Positions 26,564-35,896 of a stretch of DNA of 64,000 nt are shown here, one piece after another. Source of the DNA: FEN-1219 sp963810755 (GTDB taxonomy: Bacteria; Pseudomonadota; Gammaproteobacteria; Steroidobacterales; Rariloculaceae); the NCBI GenBank assembly GCA_963810755.1, contig CAWEOP010000008.1:372001-436000 (forward strand). The letters run 5' to 3'. The notes beneath the pieces were generated by a model. That model worked only from the letters and a program-made list of their open reading frames with translations, was not told the DNA's origin and searched no databases. The position numbers and the translations under genes are program-made. The first letter of the stretch is position 1. Every line of letters begins with the position of its first letter.

Positions 26564-28921
26564 GTGATCCAGAACGATCACTTCGCGGCTTCGTTCGATA
26601 CGCGGACGGGAACCATCTCCGTTCGCCGCAGCGACGGCACTGCGTTCCTCACGGGCGGTGCGGCTTGCACGAATACCGACGCTGGGAAACAGTCCACGGC
26701 GTCGCCCGGCCGAGAGCATTCGGTCGCCACAGCTCCGTTCGGCGACCGACTCGGCTCCGGCCGGCGCTTGGAGCTAATCAGCCGCGACCCACAGAAGCTG
26801 CTCGACTTGCGCGTGGACGTCACTTTGTACGACCGGCGCCCGATGGTGACGATCGAGGTGACCTGCACCAACGTCTCGTCACGCGACGTGGTCGTCACGA
26901 GTCTCGAACCGATCCGCGTGCTCGCAAGCGAAGGGGGCACGCTCCGGATCCCCGGCGTCGCGAAGTGCATCACTAACGGTGAGATGTACTACGACGCCGG
27001 CAGGATCCATGCCTTCGCAAACGATCCGCCGCCCGGCTCGCGTCCGCCCATCAAGGGGGCGCGGCTTGCAAACGAATCCGTGGCGCCGGGCCAGCCGACC
27101 GTCGCGAGCTGGTGGAACATCGGGTTGTTCAGCGGCTACGACTCCGAGGGCGTGGTGCTCGGGTACCTCGAGAACGGGCAAACGCTCGGCCTCGTTCTCG
27201 CGGCCAGAACGGGAGAGGACGAGATCTCTTTCTTGGGCGAATCGGTGTACGCGCCGGGGATCACGCTGCGGCCGGGGCGATCGCTCGGCTCCAACCGCTT
27301 CATGCTGAATTTGGCTGCGAGCCCCTATGCCGCCCTCGAGGAGTACGCCGATGCCATGGGCACCGTGCAGAACGCCCGCACGGGCTCGATCGTCAACGGC
27401 TGGTGCAGCTGGTTCTATACGCTGGCTAATGTCTCCGAGGACGAGGTCTTGAAGAACGCGGCATTCGCCGCAGAGCACCTCCGCGCGTTCGGCCTCGATT
27501 ACATCCAGATCGACGAGGGTTACCAGCGCGCGCACGGCGACTGGGAAGGCAACGAGCGATTCCCTCACGGTATGAAATGGCTCGCCGAGCGGATCAAGGC
27601 GGACGGATTCAAACCCGGCTTGTGGATCTCGCCCTACGTGATTTCGGAGCAGAGCGACGTTTTTCGGCAGCACCCGGACTGGTTGGTGCAGCGCCGCGAC
27701 GGGTCGCCGCAACGCATCGGCAACTGGGAGAACGAGAATTCCCCGGTGGCGCTGAGCGAGGTCACCAAGCGCTACTGTCTCGACATCACCCACCCGCAGG
27801 CGGCGGAGTGGTTGCGCGGCGTCTTCGAAACGATCGCGCGCGGCTGGGGCTACGAGATGATCAAGATCGACTTCATGGCGTGGTCGATCCTCGCGGCGGA
27901 GCGCTTCCGAGATTCGACGCTCGCGTCCGCCGAGGTCTATCGGAAGGGACTTGAGATCATGCGCGCCGCGGCGGGCGAGGGTTGCCACATCCTCGAGTGC
28001 GGCCCCGGCAACACCACGGTGGGCCTCATCGACAGCATGCGCATCGAGGCGGACATCAACTACGGCTACGCCGGGGCCGCATGGAAGCAATATTTCCAAG
28101 ACTCCGCGTGCAGCGCCGCGGCCGCAGCGAAGCGCTACTACTTTCATCGGCGCACTTGGGTCAACGATGTCGATCACGTCTGTCTCGACCTTTTGAACGT
28201 CCGGCAGGCCGAGGCGGCCGCGACCAGCATCGCGCTCTCGGGCGGGAACATGATCTCGGGTGACCGGCTCGTCGACCTCGACGTCGTGAAGCTCGAGATC
28301 CTGAAGAAGATCACGCCGTCGTACGGCGAAGCCGCGGTTCCCGTCGATCTCTTCGATGCGGACGTTCCTACGACGTTCGTACTGCATGTCGAACGGCCGT
28401 TTGCTCGATGGTCCGTCGTCGCGTTGTTCAATCCGGACCTTGCGACCGCGGTCGAGCGTCGCTTCCCTTTGAGCCGGCTCGGGCTGGATCCCGCCAAGAC
28501 CTATCTCGCGTTCGACTTCTGGAAACAGCGGTTCAGCGGAGAGGTCACGAACGAGCTCAGCGTGAGCGTCGACCCCGGCAGCGTCACGCTGCTCGCGCTT
28601 CATGCTGCAACGGGCGCGCCGCAACTCCTGTCGACGAGCCGGCATGTCACACAGGGCGCGATCGAGATCGAGGAGCTGCAGTGGAACGCATCCGAGCGCA
28701 GCTTGAGCGGAATCTCGGCCGGTCCGCGGCAGAGCGCGCACGACGTTTTCGTGCACGTGCCCGGCGACCACCCGTGGACGTGGGAGAAACCCGTTCGCCT
28801 CCGCGACCATGCGGGGTACAGCTTGAAGCTCGTCGACGCGAACATCGTGCGGGTGCACGTGCGGTTCGAAAACGAGCGCCGCGTGCCATGGAAGATCGAC
28901 GTCGACGATTTGCTCGGATGA
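26564..28921 (+). CDS. Alpha-galactosidase-like glycoside hydrolase, family 36
   Basis: 785 residues from GTG 26564. An N-terminal beta-sandwich (about 1-270) precedes a TIM barrel beginning 'VNGWCSWFYTLANVSEDEVLKNAAF' and 'LDYIQIDEGYQRAHGDWEGNERFPHGMKWLA', as in GH36/melibiase. The predicted nucleophile is Asp436 in 'MIKIDFMAW' and the acid/base Asp497 in 'RIEADINYG'. A C-terminal beta domain ends the protein. No signal peptide. Enzymes of this clan release alpha-linked galactose or related sugars with retention. It lies six bases after opgG and is certainly co-transcribed with it, which suggests activity on a sugar or decoration linked to the periplasmic glucan (inference). Confidence 0.9.
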   Translation: MIQNDHFAASFDTRTGTISVRRSDGTAFLTGGAACTNTDAGKQSTASPGREHSVATAPFGDRLGSGRRLELISRDPQKLLDLRVDVTLYDRRPMVTIEVTCTNVSSRDVVVTSLEPIRVLASEGGTLRIPGVAKCITNGEMYYDAGRIHAFANDPPPGSRPPIKGARLANESVAPGQPTVASWWNIGLFSGYDSEGVVLGYLENGQTLGLVLAARTGEDEISFLGESVYAPGITLRPGRSLGSNRFMLNLAASPYAALEEYADAMGTVQNARTGSIVNGWCSWFYTLANVSEDEVLKNAAFAAEHLRAFGLDYIQIDEGYQRAHGDWEGNERFPHGMKWLAERIKADGFKPGLWISPYVISEQSDVFRQHPDWLVQRRDGSPQRIGNWENENSPVALSEVTKRYCLDITHPQAAEWLRGVFETIARGWGYEMIKIDFMAWSILAAERFRDSTLASAEVYRKGLEIMRAAAGEGCHILECGPGNTTVGLIDSMRIEADINYGYAGAAWKQYFQDSACSAAAAAKRYYFHRRTWVNDVDHVCLDLLNVRQAEAAATSIALSGGNMISGDRLVDLDVVKLEILKKITPSYGEAAVPVDLFDADVPTTFVLHVERPFARWSVVALFNPDLATAVERRFPLSRLGLDPAKTYLAFDFWKQRFSGEVTNELSVSVDPGSVTLLALHAATGAPQLLSTSRHVTQGAIEIEELQWNASERSLSGISAGPRQSAHDVFVHVPGDHPWTWEKPVRLRDHAGYSLKLVDANIVRVHVRFENERRVPWKIDVDDLLG

Positions 28922-28946
28922 CCTCGGGGTCATCGTAGGTGATCGT

Positions 28947-28961
28947 ACCTTGTTATAAGGT
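28947..28961. repeat. Small hairpin ACCTT-N5-AAGGT
   Basis: A 5-5-5 inverted repeat in the 118-bp gap between the GH36 stop and the MBL gene start. No T run follows. It may be a weak end signal for the upstream operon or an operator for the downstream one. Confidence 0.3.
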
Positions 28962-29039
28962 GTCGGCCCGACTGCGGCCGTGCAGCGGAATTTCCGGGCG
29001 CGGCGTACCATCGGAGAGTCTAGACACGGGGGAGCGGCG

Positions 29040-29939
29040 ATGTTTCGAATGGCGTCGCGTGCGCGGCTCTTGGCCGCGTGCGCATTGGCAGGCTCGCTCG
29101 CGGCCCACGTCTGCGCGCAGCCGAGCTTCAAACCCGCCGACCCGCCCAGCCGCGTACGGCTGTACGTGCTCGACTGCGGGCTCATCAACGTCAATCGCGC
29201 CGGCACGGAGCGCTACAACGTCACGCCGGAGGAAGTCGGCGAAACGCGCTTCTCGGTGCCGTGCTTCCTGATCGCGCATCCACGCGGCACGCTCATGTGG
29301 GATTTGGGCGTCGTGCCCGACGATACGGTCGAAGCGCGCGCGCGCGGCGAGCAGGGCAATCCCACCGCGACGGCAGAGTCCGTCACCCCGGTCAAGCGCA
29401 CGCTGCGCAGTCAGCTCGCCGACCTCGGTTACCGTCCGGAGGACATCACCTATTTCGCGATCTCGCACGCGCACGGCGACCATGTCGCGAACGCCAACCT
29501 ATTCGCCGCGTCCACGTGGCTCGCGCGGCCGGCCGAGCGCGCCTTCATGTGGGAGGAGGGGAATACGCGAGTGAATCGAACGTACTTCGACCGCATCGCG
29601 ACGTCGAAGTCCATCAGCCTCGATCAGGACGAGTACGACGTCTTCGGCGACGGTAGCGCCGTCATCAAGTCTGCGCCGGGTCACTCGCCGGGGCACCAGG
29701 TGCTCGTGCTGAGTCTCGCATCGTCGGGGCGTATCATGCTGGCCGGCGATCTCTACCACTACCCCCAGGAACGCACGCTGCATCGGCCGCCGCCGGCGAC
29801 GGAGTTCAGCGTGGACCAGTCGGCCGCGTCGCGCGTGATGATCGAAGAGTATCTGCGCCGCACGAAGACCGAGATCTGGGTCGAGCACGATTTCGTCGCG
29901 AACGCGAAGTTGAAGAAGGCGCCCGGCTACTATGACTGA
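29040..29939 (+). CDS. Exported metallo-beta-lactamase-fold hydrolase, lactonase-like
   Basis: 299 residues with a signal peptide (about 1-23, ending CAQ). The zinc motif is 'SHAHGDHVANAN' (HxHxDH) with a later His in 'PGHSPGHQ' and Asp in 'LAGDLYHY', and a final His in 'WVEHDF'. The segment 'YVLDCGLINV...FLIAHPRGTLMWDLGV' resembles N-acyl-homoserine lactonases (AiiA type). Start ATG 29040 follows GGGGGAG. Probable periplasmic lactone or ester hydrolase. First gene of a five-gene operon; the next gene overlaps its stop by eight bases. With glucose dehydrogenase at the far end of the operon, a sugar lactone is one possible substrate. Confidence 0.88.
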   Translation: MFRMASRARLLAACALAGSLAAHVCAQPSFKPADPPSRVRLYVLDCGLINVNRAGTERYNVTPEEVGETRFSVPCFLIAHPRGTLMWDLGVVPDDTVEARARGEQGNPTATAESVTPVKRTLRSQLADLGYRPEDITYFAISHAHGDHVANANLFAASTWLARPAERAFMWEEGNTRVNRTYFDRIATSKSISLDQDEYDVFGDGSAVIKSAPGHSPGHQVLVLSLASSGRIMLAGDLYHYPQERTLHRPPPATEFSVDQSAASRVMIEEYLRRTKTEIWVEHDFVANAKLKKAPGYYD

Positions 29940-31225
29940 GCACGCCCTGAGCCCGAGTCGCTCGGGACTCGTTTCCTTCCGCCGCGCCAACGTTCACGCC
30001 GCGCGCGCGTCGTTCGCGACGGCAATGCTGCTGTCGATGGCGCTCGTGCAGGGCACGGCCGATGCGGCTCCACGCGTGCCGCCCGTGCCGCAAGCAGAGC
30101 GCAGTGCCGAGCAGCGCGCGATCGCAGCCGACTTCGACGCGCTCGGCACTTCCAACGCCGTCGCGACCTATCTTCGGCACCCGAAGCTCGCGGCGAACAT
30201 CCTCCCGTACTTCCGGTACGTGGCGACCGCATCGATGCTGCCGCCGCGTCATCGCGAGCTCGTCGCGCTGCGCACGGCGTGGCTCACGCGTTCGGACTAC
30301 CTCTGGGCTCACCACGCGGCTGCGGCGAACAAGGCCGGGCTCGGGGAGAACGACCTCCGGCGAATCGCCGTCGGGCCCGACGCCGCGGGCTGGGACGCGT
30401 TCGAGGCGACGCTGCTGCGCGCCGCCGACGAGCTGCACGTCGATTCGTTCGTGAGCGACGCTACGTGGCATGCCCTGACGGAACGCTACGACGTGAACCA
30501 GATGATCGATCTCGTCTACGGTATCGGCGACCTCACGATGCACGCCGGCGCGCTCAACTCGCTCGGGGTCGAGATCGAGGCCGGCTTTCCCGAGCGCTTG
30601 CCCGCGGGAATTCCCCGCACGGTCGCCGCGACAGCGAACCAACGTGCGGCTGATCGGCAACGCGCCGCGAATCCCGCCGCTGCAGCCCTCGGAGTGGACC
30701 CCCGAGCTGCGGGAGCGGCTCGATCCCACGGGATCCGGCAGGCCGGCCGCGAATGTTTTCGCGACGTTCGTCCGCAACCCGTCCGTCGACGCGCTGCGCA
30801 ATGCGGTTCCAGGGCACATCCGCGCGTCCACGACGTTGTCGGATCGGCAGCGCGAGCTGCTGCTCACGCGGATCGGTGTGCTCTGCCGCTCGGAGTACGA
30901 GTATGCGGCGCATCTGCGCGCGGGGCGCCGCGTGGGAATCACGGATGCGGACGTGGAGCGCATCACGAAGGGCCCCGATCACGCGACCGGAGACCCGCTC
31001 GACACGGCTCTGCTGCGCGCGACGGACGAGCTCTACCGCGACGATCGGATTTCGGACGAGACCTGGGCGGCACTCTCCGCCAAGCTCGATACGCCGCAGC
31101 TGCTCGACGTGCTGATCGCGGTGGGCGGTTATCGAGAAGGGTCGATGGCGATCAACAGCGCCGGCGTGCAGCTCGACGACAACATGGCGGAGTTTCGCTT
31201 CCCGCCCGAGTTGCGCCGACCATGA
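29932..31225 (+). CDS. Tandem carboxymuconolactone-decarboxylase-like protein, exported (one +1 frameshift)
   Basis: About 431 residues after removal of one base near 30634-30640. Signal peptide at the N-terminus (about 20-46, ending ADA). Two CMD-like (AhpD-fold) domains: residues about 60-220 ('LPPRHRELVALRTAWLTRSDYLWAHHAAAANKAGL') and about 250-420 ('LSDRQRELLLTRIGVLCRSEYEYAAHLRAGRRVGI'). The CxxC catalytic pair of AhpD is absent in both; the Glu/His pattern of the decarboxylase branch remains. It could alternatively be two genes, but the second domain has no ribosome-binding site at 30644. The start overlaps the MBL stop by eight bases (ATGACTGA); the stop overlaps the next start (ATGA). 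Confidence 0.8.
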
Positions 31226-32025
31226 GCCTCGCGCGCACTAACGTGTTCGCGCGAACGATCGGCTCGATTACCCTCGCCGTCGTTTCGACGGCGGCGCTCG
31301 GATCCGCGCACGCATCGGCCGTATTCGCGGACATGGTGCGGCCGACAGGGATCGGATTGGAGCGCGGAGTCGCGTCAGTGAAGTGCGCCGCGGGGGCTCG
31401 CGTGTCGCGGTTTACTCGCGGTGCAGTGATCGCGATCGCTGCGTCCGACCGCGAGGTGATTCTCACGGTTGCACACGGGCTTCCCGAGACACTCGAAGAA
31501 ATTCCACGAAAATGCCGCGTTCTCGGCCGTCGGGGGCTGCCGATGGAGATCGAGCAAGTCTGGAAATCCGAGGGTTCATTACCCGGCACCGAGGACTGGG
31601 CGGTTCTCCTGACGAAGCGGCGCATCGGCGGGGATGTCGGACGCCTGCATGTCGGGTCCGTCTCACCGGACCTCGCGACGCGGCTGGCCGCCGCGGAGGC
31701 GCCCGTTCGGCTCGTGCTGAGGTACGCGCCGGCGACGGAGGGCGACTGCCGGCTTCATGCGCAGCCTTTCGACGCTACTGTACCGCTGCTGCTCGCGTAC
31801 TCGTGTATCAGCGCACCTGGGTCGTCCGGCTTACCGCTCACGATGGGCGTCGACGGCGATCCGGTCGTGATCGGCATTCATCTCGGCTGGGGTATCGAGA
31901 ACGCGCTCGAACCCGGACACAGATCGAGCGTCGCGCGACTGATCGACAGCACGATCGTCGCGGCGCTGCGCGAGGCGGCCGCGAGCGCGAGACCTCAGAT
32001 CTCGCCAGATCCTCGAGCGAAGTAG
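31222..32025 (+). CDS. Exported trypsin-like (S1-type) serine protease
   Basis: 267 residues; signal peptide about 1-32. A chymotrypsin-like triad can be read: His85 in 'ILTVAHGL' (the TAAH position), Asp125 in 'TEDWAVL', Ser202 in 'PGSSGLPL' (the GxSGxP position). Spacing is normal for a compact bacterial S1 domain. Two Cys pairs are possible (Cys55/Cys98; Cys176/Cys195). Because GDSGGP is altered to GSSGLP the specificity, and perhaps the activity, is uncertain. The start overlaps the stop of the preceding gene by ATGA, and the VOC gene follows after 43 bp. Periplasmic or secreted. Confidence 0.75.
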   Translation: MSLARTNVFARTIGSITLAVVSTAALGSAHASAVFADMVRPTGIGLERGVASVKCAAGARVSRFTRGAVIAIAASDREVILTVAHGLPETLEEIPRKCRVLGRRGLPMEIEQVWKSEGSLPGTEDWAVLLTKRRIGGDVGRLHVGSVSPDLATRLAAAEAPVRLVLRYAPATEGDCRLHAQPFDATVPLLLAYSCISAPGSSGLPLTMGVDGDPVVIGIHLGWGIENALEPGHRSSVARLIDSTIVAALREAAASARPQISPDPRAK

Positions 32026-32068
32026 GCCTCGCAATGAAACGCCTCAGCATCGAGGGACCGGTCGCGCC

Positions 32069-33175
32069 ATGAAATTCCGACGCGGTCCATGCGCGGGAGC
32101 CGCGCTTCGGCGCGTGAGTGCATTCGCGCTCCTGGTGCTCGTCACGGCGAGGTGTGCTTGGAGCCAGCAGCCTGGCAACACGCCAGCGCCTCCCGAACCG
32201 CCCGCAGTGATGGGACTCTACAACTGGGTGCATACGACGGCGGACGCGGAGCGCGCCTTCCGTTTCTATCGAGACGTCTTCGGGATCGAGCTCGCCGGGT
32301 CACCGTTCGTCGGTACCGCGCAAGGAGCTGCAGCGCCGGAACGAATCCGCTCGGTTGCGGAGGCTGGGTCGGATCCGCTGGTCTGGGATCTGACGGACAC
32401 CAAGGGTTCGCGCTTCCGCACCGTGTTCATGCGGGCCAGCAATACGCCTTTCGGTCTCGAGCTTTCGGAGTTCTTCGACATCGCGCGCGAGGCCAGGCCC
32501 GCGAATCCTTGGGACCCGGGCTCGTCGAAGCTCGTCTTCGCCGTGCGCGATCTCGAGTCAGTCGTCGCCAAATTGACGGCCAGCGGCGCGCGCGCGGTCA
32601 CTCTAGGCGGTGTGCCGCTGGAAACACCGGGCGGACGCGCGCTACTCGTGCGCGACCCCGATGGCTATCTGATTCAGGTCCGCCAGGCGTCGGCGGCCGA
32701 GATCGCGGCCGCCGAGTCGCCGGGCGAAGTGATCAATACGTCGATCGGTATTACGGTAGCCGACATGGCCGCCTCGCTCGCGTTCTATCGAGATCTTCTC
32801 GGCCTCGTGCTCCCGGAGACGCGGCGCGCGAGCGCTGCGGAGCTCCGCCTGAACGGCCTCGCCGAAGGCGATCTCGCGGAGACCGTGGCGACGATTCCGC
32901 GCACCGGCGCACTCGTATATTTTTCGGTTTTTCGGCTGTTCGCGTCCACGGCCGCCGCTACGCCGTTTCGGTGGAGGATCCAGGATGTCGGTGCGCCGCA
33001 ATTCCAGCTCCAAGTGGCCGGGCTCGACGCTTTGCTCGAGCGGACCAAGCTGTCGGGATATCGTTTCTTAAGCGTCGGCGCGAAACCGATTCAGCGTCCG
33101 TTCGGACGCTTCGTGTTCGCCATCGACCCCGATGGCGTGCTCGTAGAGTTCGTCGAGCCCGTCGTGCGACAGTAG
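32069..33175 (+). CDS. Exported two-domain VOC (glyoxalase-like) protein
   Basis: 368 residues with a signal peptide (about 1-32, ending AWS). Two vicinal-oxygen-chelate modules: about 45-205 ('YNWVHTTADAERAFRFYRDVFGIEL', ending 'VRDPDGYLIQVRQ') and about 225-365 ('SIGITVADMAASLAFYRDLLGLVL', ending 'IDPDGVLVEFVEP'). A usual metal site needs His/Glu at the first and last strands; His50 ('WVHTT') and Glu362 are present, while the second module starts with Gly-Ile-Thr, so probably only one complete site. Reaction unknown. Fourth gene of the exported-enzyme operon; sGDH follows after 35 bp. Confidence 0.85.
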   Translation: MKFRRGPCAGAALRRVSAFALLVLVTARCAWSQQPGNTPAPPEPPAVMGLYNWVHTTADAERAFRFYRDVFGIELAGSPFVGTAQGAAAPERIRSVAEAGSDPLVWDLTDTKGSRFRTVFMRASNTPFGLELSEFFDIAREARPANPWDPGSSKLVFAVRDLESVVAKLTASGARAVTLGGVPLETPGGRALLVRDPDGYLIQVRQASAAEIAAAESPGEVINTSIGITVADMAASLAFYRDLLGLVLPETRRASAAELRLNGLAEGDLAETVATIPRTGALVYFSVFRLFASTAAATPFRWRIQDVGAPQFQLQVAGLDALLERTKLSGYRFLSVGAKPIQRPFGRFVFAIDPDGVLVEFVEPVVRQ

Positions 33176-33210
33176 TCGCGACCAGATGCCCATCACGAAG
33201 GAAGCTCTCC

Positions 33211-34647
33211 GTGCATAGATCATTCATCCGTAAGGCGGTGCTCGGTTGCAGCGCCGGCGTCGTCGCCGTCATGTTGCCGGCGTGGCCGGCCGGCGCCCAA
33301 ATCGCGCCCGGTCCGAACGTGAATCCGCGGACGGTGTGGTCCAACCCGCCGGAGACGTTCACCTCGCGTGTCGTCGCGACGGGATTCGAGGATCCGTGGG
33401 AAGTGGCGTGGGGTCCCGACGGTTTCCTATGGATCACCGAACGCGTGGGCAAGCGAGTCGTGCGCGTCAATCCGGCGGACGGTCGCCGCAGCGTTGCGAT
33501 CAGCATCGATGATGTGTACCAAACGCTACCGCAGGACGGGCTGCTCGGGCTCGCGCTGCACCCGGACCTACTGAGCGGCAGCAACTACGTGTACGTGATG
33601 TACACCTACGACGCAGATCCCGGTCCGGACGCCGAGCGGCGCGCGAAAATTCGACGCTATACGTACGATCCGGTCGCGGAGCGCCTCGGCGACCCAGTGG
33701 ATCTCTTGACCGACATTCCGCATGGTCCCGATCACGGCGGCAGTCGCCTCGTGTTCGGACCGGATCGCAAGCTCTACGCGAGCCGAGGCGATCACGGCTC
33801 GAATTTCCTCGCTTACCACTGCGTCCCGAACCGCGCGCAAGAATTGCCGGCCGCCGCGGACATTCGGGCGCGCAATTGGCAGGCGTACGAGGGGAAGATC
33901 CTGCGCGTCGACCTGGATGGGTCCATACCGGGCGACAATCCCGTCTTCAAGGGAGTGCGTAGTCACGTGTTCACCTATGGTCACCGCAATCCCCAAGGCA
34001 TGGCCTTCGGGCCGGACGGCCATCTATATGAGTCCGAGCACGGGCAAGACACGGACGACGAAGTGAACCGCATCGACGCGGGGCGCAACTACGGTTGGCC
34101 CCTGATTGCCGGCTACAAGGACGATCAGTACTACACCTACGCCAATTGGTCGGCGTCGTCGCCGGCTCCTTGCGCGAGCTTGGAATACGGCCGCGACGTT
34201 CCGAGCACGGTGCCGCGGATCAAAGAGTCCGACGTCGACCTCGCCGACTTCACGCCGCCGCTGAAGACCTTCTTCACCGTGCCGAGCACGCATGATCCCC
34301 GTGCGCTCGGCAATGCGACGGCGGCGCTGTCGGGTCTCGACGTTTACGCGTCGCCGACGATCCCGGGCTGGAACCCGTCGATTCTCGTCGCGGGCATGGT
34401 GAGCGGCGTGATCTTTCGCATTCCGCTGAACGAAAGCACCGGTCCGCCGCTCACGTACTTCAAGGCGCAAGACCGCTACCGCGATCTCGCCATTGCACCG
34501 GATGGCCGGCGGATTTACGCGGTTACCGGCGTTTCGGGCCGCACGTTGACCGCAGCGGGTGATTTGACGCCGAACCTGGCCCACGCGGGCGCGCTACTCG
34601 AGTTCACGTACGGGGGAACCACGACGAGCGAGTCGCCGGCGCGATGA
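33211..34647 (+). CDS. gdhB: Soluble PQQ-dependent glucose dehydrogenase (GdhB type)
   Basis: 478 residues from the GTG at 33211 (GAAGGAAG upstream), with a signal peptide ending AGAQ. The similarity to Acinetobacter sGDH runs nearly end to end: 'QDGLLGLALHPDL', 'PDHGGSRLVFGPD' with the catalytic Asp174-His175 pair, 'GKILRVDLDGSIPGDNPVF', 'SHVFTYGHRNPQGMAF', 'DDEVNRIDAGRNYGWPLIAGYKDD', 'GVIFRIPL', 'YRDLAIAPDG'. The enzyme oxidises glucose and other aldoses to lactones in the periplasm, using calcium and PQQ. No PQQ synthesis genes are in the window. Last gene of the operon. Confidence 0.93.
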   Translation: MHRSFIRKAVLGCSAGVVAVMLPAWPAGAQIAPGPNVNPRTVWSNPPETFTSRVVATGFEDPWEVAWGPDGFLWITERVGKRVVRVNPADGRRSVAISIDDVYQTLPQDGLLGLALHPDLLSGSNYVYVMYTYDADPGPDAERRAKIRRYTYDPVAERLGDPVDLLTDIPHGPDHGGSRLVFGPDRKLYASRGDHGSNFLAYHCVPNRAQELPAAADIRARNWQAYEGKILRVDLDGSIPGDNPVFKGVRSHVFTYGHRNPQGMAFGPDGHLYESEHGQDTDDEVNRIDAGRNYGWPLIAGYKDDQYYTYANWSASSPAPCASLEYGRDVPSTVPRIKESDVDLADFTPPLKTFFTVPSTHDPRALGNATAALSGLDVYASPTIPGWNPSILVAGMVSGVIFRIPLNESTGPPLTYFKAQDRYRDLAIAPDGRRIYAVTGVSGRTLTAAGDLTPNLAHAGALLEFTYGGTTTSESPAR

Positions 34648-34691
34648 GATCGGGGTAGGTTGCGCGACGGCTCGGTACGTTGATCGTGCCG

Positions 34692-35732
34692 TCAGTGCGG
34701 CTCGAACATGTGCGCCTGATACGGGAACCCGTTCATGGCGAGCCGGCACGAACGGAGTCCCTCGCTGCCGCCGAAGCTCGCCAGATGCCACGTCTGGCGC
34801 GGCACGTAGACGACGTCGCCGGGCTCCGCCTCGAACTCGGGTAGCCCCTCGATGTCGTAGCGGATCTTGCCCAGCATGATCAGCCAGAACTCGGAGCCCT
34901 CCTCGTGGAAGTGCCCTTTGTTGCCGGGCTGCGGCGCCTGATAGTCGCCGATGATCACGTTCGCGAAGCTGCGGTCGTCGCTGACGAACGCTCCACCGCG
35001 TTCCTCTCCCGCAACGACTTTGTTGAAGTCGAGAACGGGCCGGTTCTGTGCGTCGAGCGTGCCGCGGCCGCCCGTGACCTGCGTCGGGATGTAGTCGAAG
35101 CCGGGCAGCGGCACGGGCGTCTCGTCCAGCGGGTACAACTTGCGCGCGCGCGCGACGTTCACTTCGAAGCGCAGCGCGGGCTCGCTGCCGACATTCTCGA
35201 TTTGATAGAGCGTGCGATACGGCACCTGCACCATGACGCCTTTCGTGGCGACGACGGGCTCGCGTCCTTCCACCGCGAACTTCAGCGTGCCGGCCTGGAC
35301 GATCCACCACTCGCGAGTGTCGCCGTTCATCCGCCGAGGCGTTTTCCGTCCTGGACTCATCGAGATCCACTGTGCGAACAAGCTCTCGTCGTCGACGACG
35401 GTTTCCGTCCAGTCCGCCGCGCCTTCGTGGCGCGCGAGCACGTCGCGGAGTTTGGTATGCGGCCGATGCACTCCGGTCCAGCCGCCCGGGGCTGCCTTCG
35501 GCGCGAGGACGAGCAGCGGCGCCTCTTGGCCCGCGGCGGGCCGCACAGGGGAGGCCGCTGCCGCGGCCAGAGCCGGCGCCGTTCCCGGTGTGTCCGGCGT
35601 CGCGTCCTGCTGTCGCTGGCGCTCCACTGCCGCTGCTTGGGCGGCCGGACCGGTCGCGGGTTGGGCGATTGCCGAGGCCGACGCCATCGCCAACACGAAA
35701 CCGGCAGACGCCCACACTTTTCGCAGATGCAT
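34692..35732 (-). CDS. Exported bicupin protein
   Basis: 346 residues from ATG 35732 (GGGGGGAA upstream); the frame is open upstream but without a leader. Signal peptide 1-24 (ending AIAQ), then an Ala/Gln-rich linker to about residue 75. Two cupin modules follow: about 120-180 ('REWWIVQAGTLKFAVEGREP'), which lacks the His ligands, and about 240-320 ('GHFHEEGSEFWLIMLGKIRYDIEG', 'GDVVYVPRQTWHLASFGG'), which has the full HxH...E...H metal site. The second module is likely the active one. Substrate unknown. It is transcribed away from the ankyrin gene across a 164-bp divergent region. Confidence 0.85.
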   Translation of the reverse strand: MHLRKVWASAGFVLAMASASAIAQPATGPAAQAAAVERQRQQDATPDTPGTAPALAAAAASPVRPAAGQEAPLLVLAPKAAPGGWTGVHRPHTKLRDVLARHEGAADWTETVVDDESLFAQWISMSPGRKTPRRMNGDTREWWIVQAGTLKFAVEGREPVVATKGVMVQVPYRTLYQIENVGSEPALRFEVNVARARKLYPLDETPVPLPGFDYIPTQVTGGRGTLDAQNRPVLDFNKVVAGEERGGAFVSDDRSFANVIIGDYQAPQPGNKGHFHEEGSEFWLIMLGKIRYDIEGLPEFEAEPGDVVYVPRQTWHLASFGGSEGLRSCRLAMNGFPYQAHMFEPH

Positions 35733-35896
35733 GACGATTTCCCCCCAACCGACGCCGGCGAGTCTAGCAATGCGGGCTAGTAGGGACCAGGAGTGCGTCA
35801 ACGGTATCTGCGTTCGCCGGTTTCTCGATACCATCCGCGCTGCATGCGAGATGGATCCCCGGACGGAGTGCACTTGGGTTGGCCTTCGACAGAACG

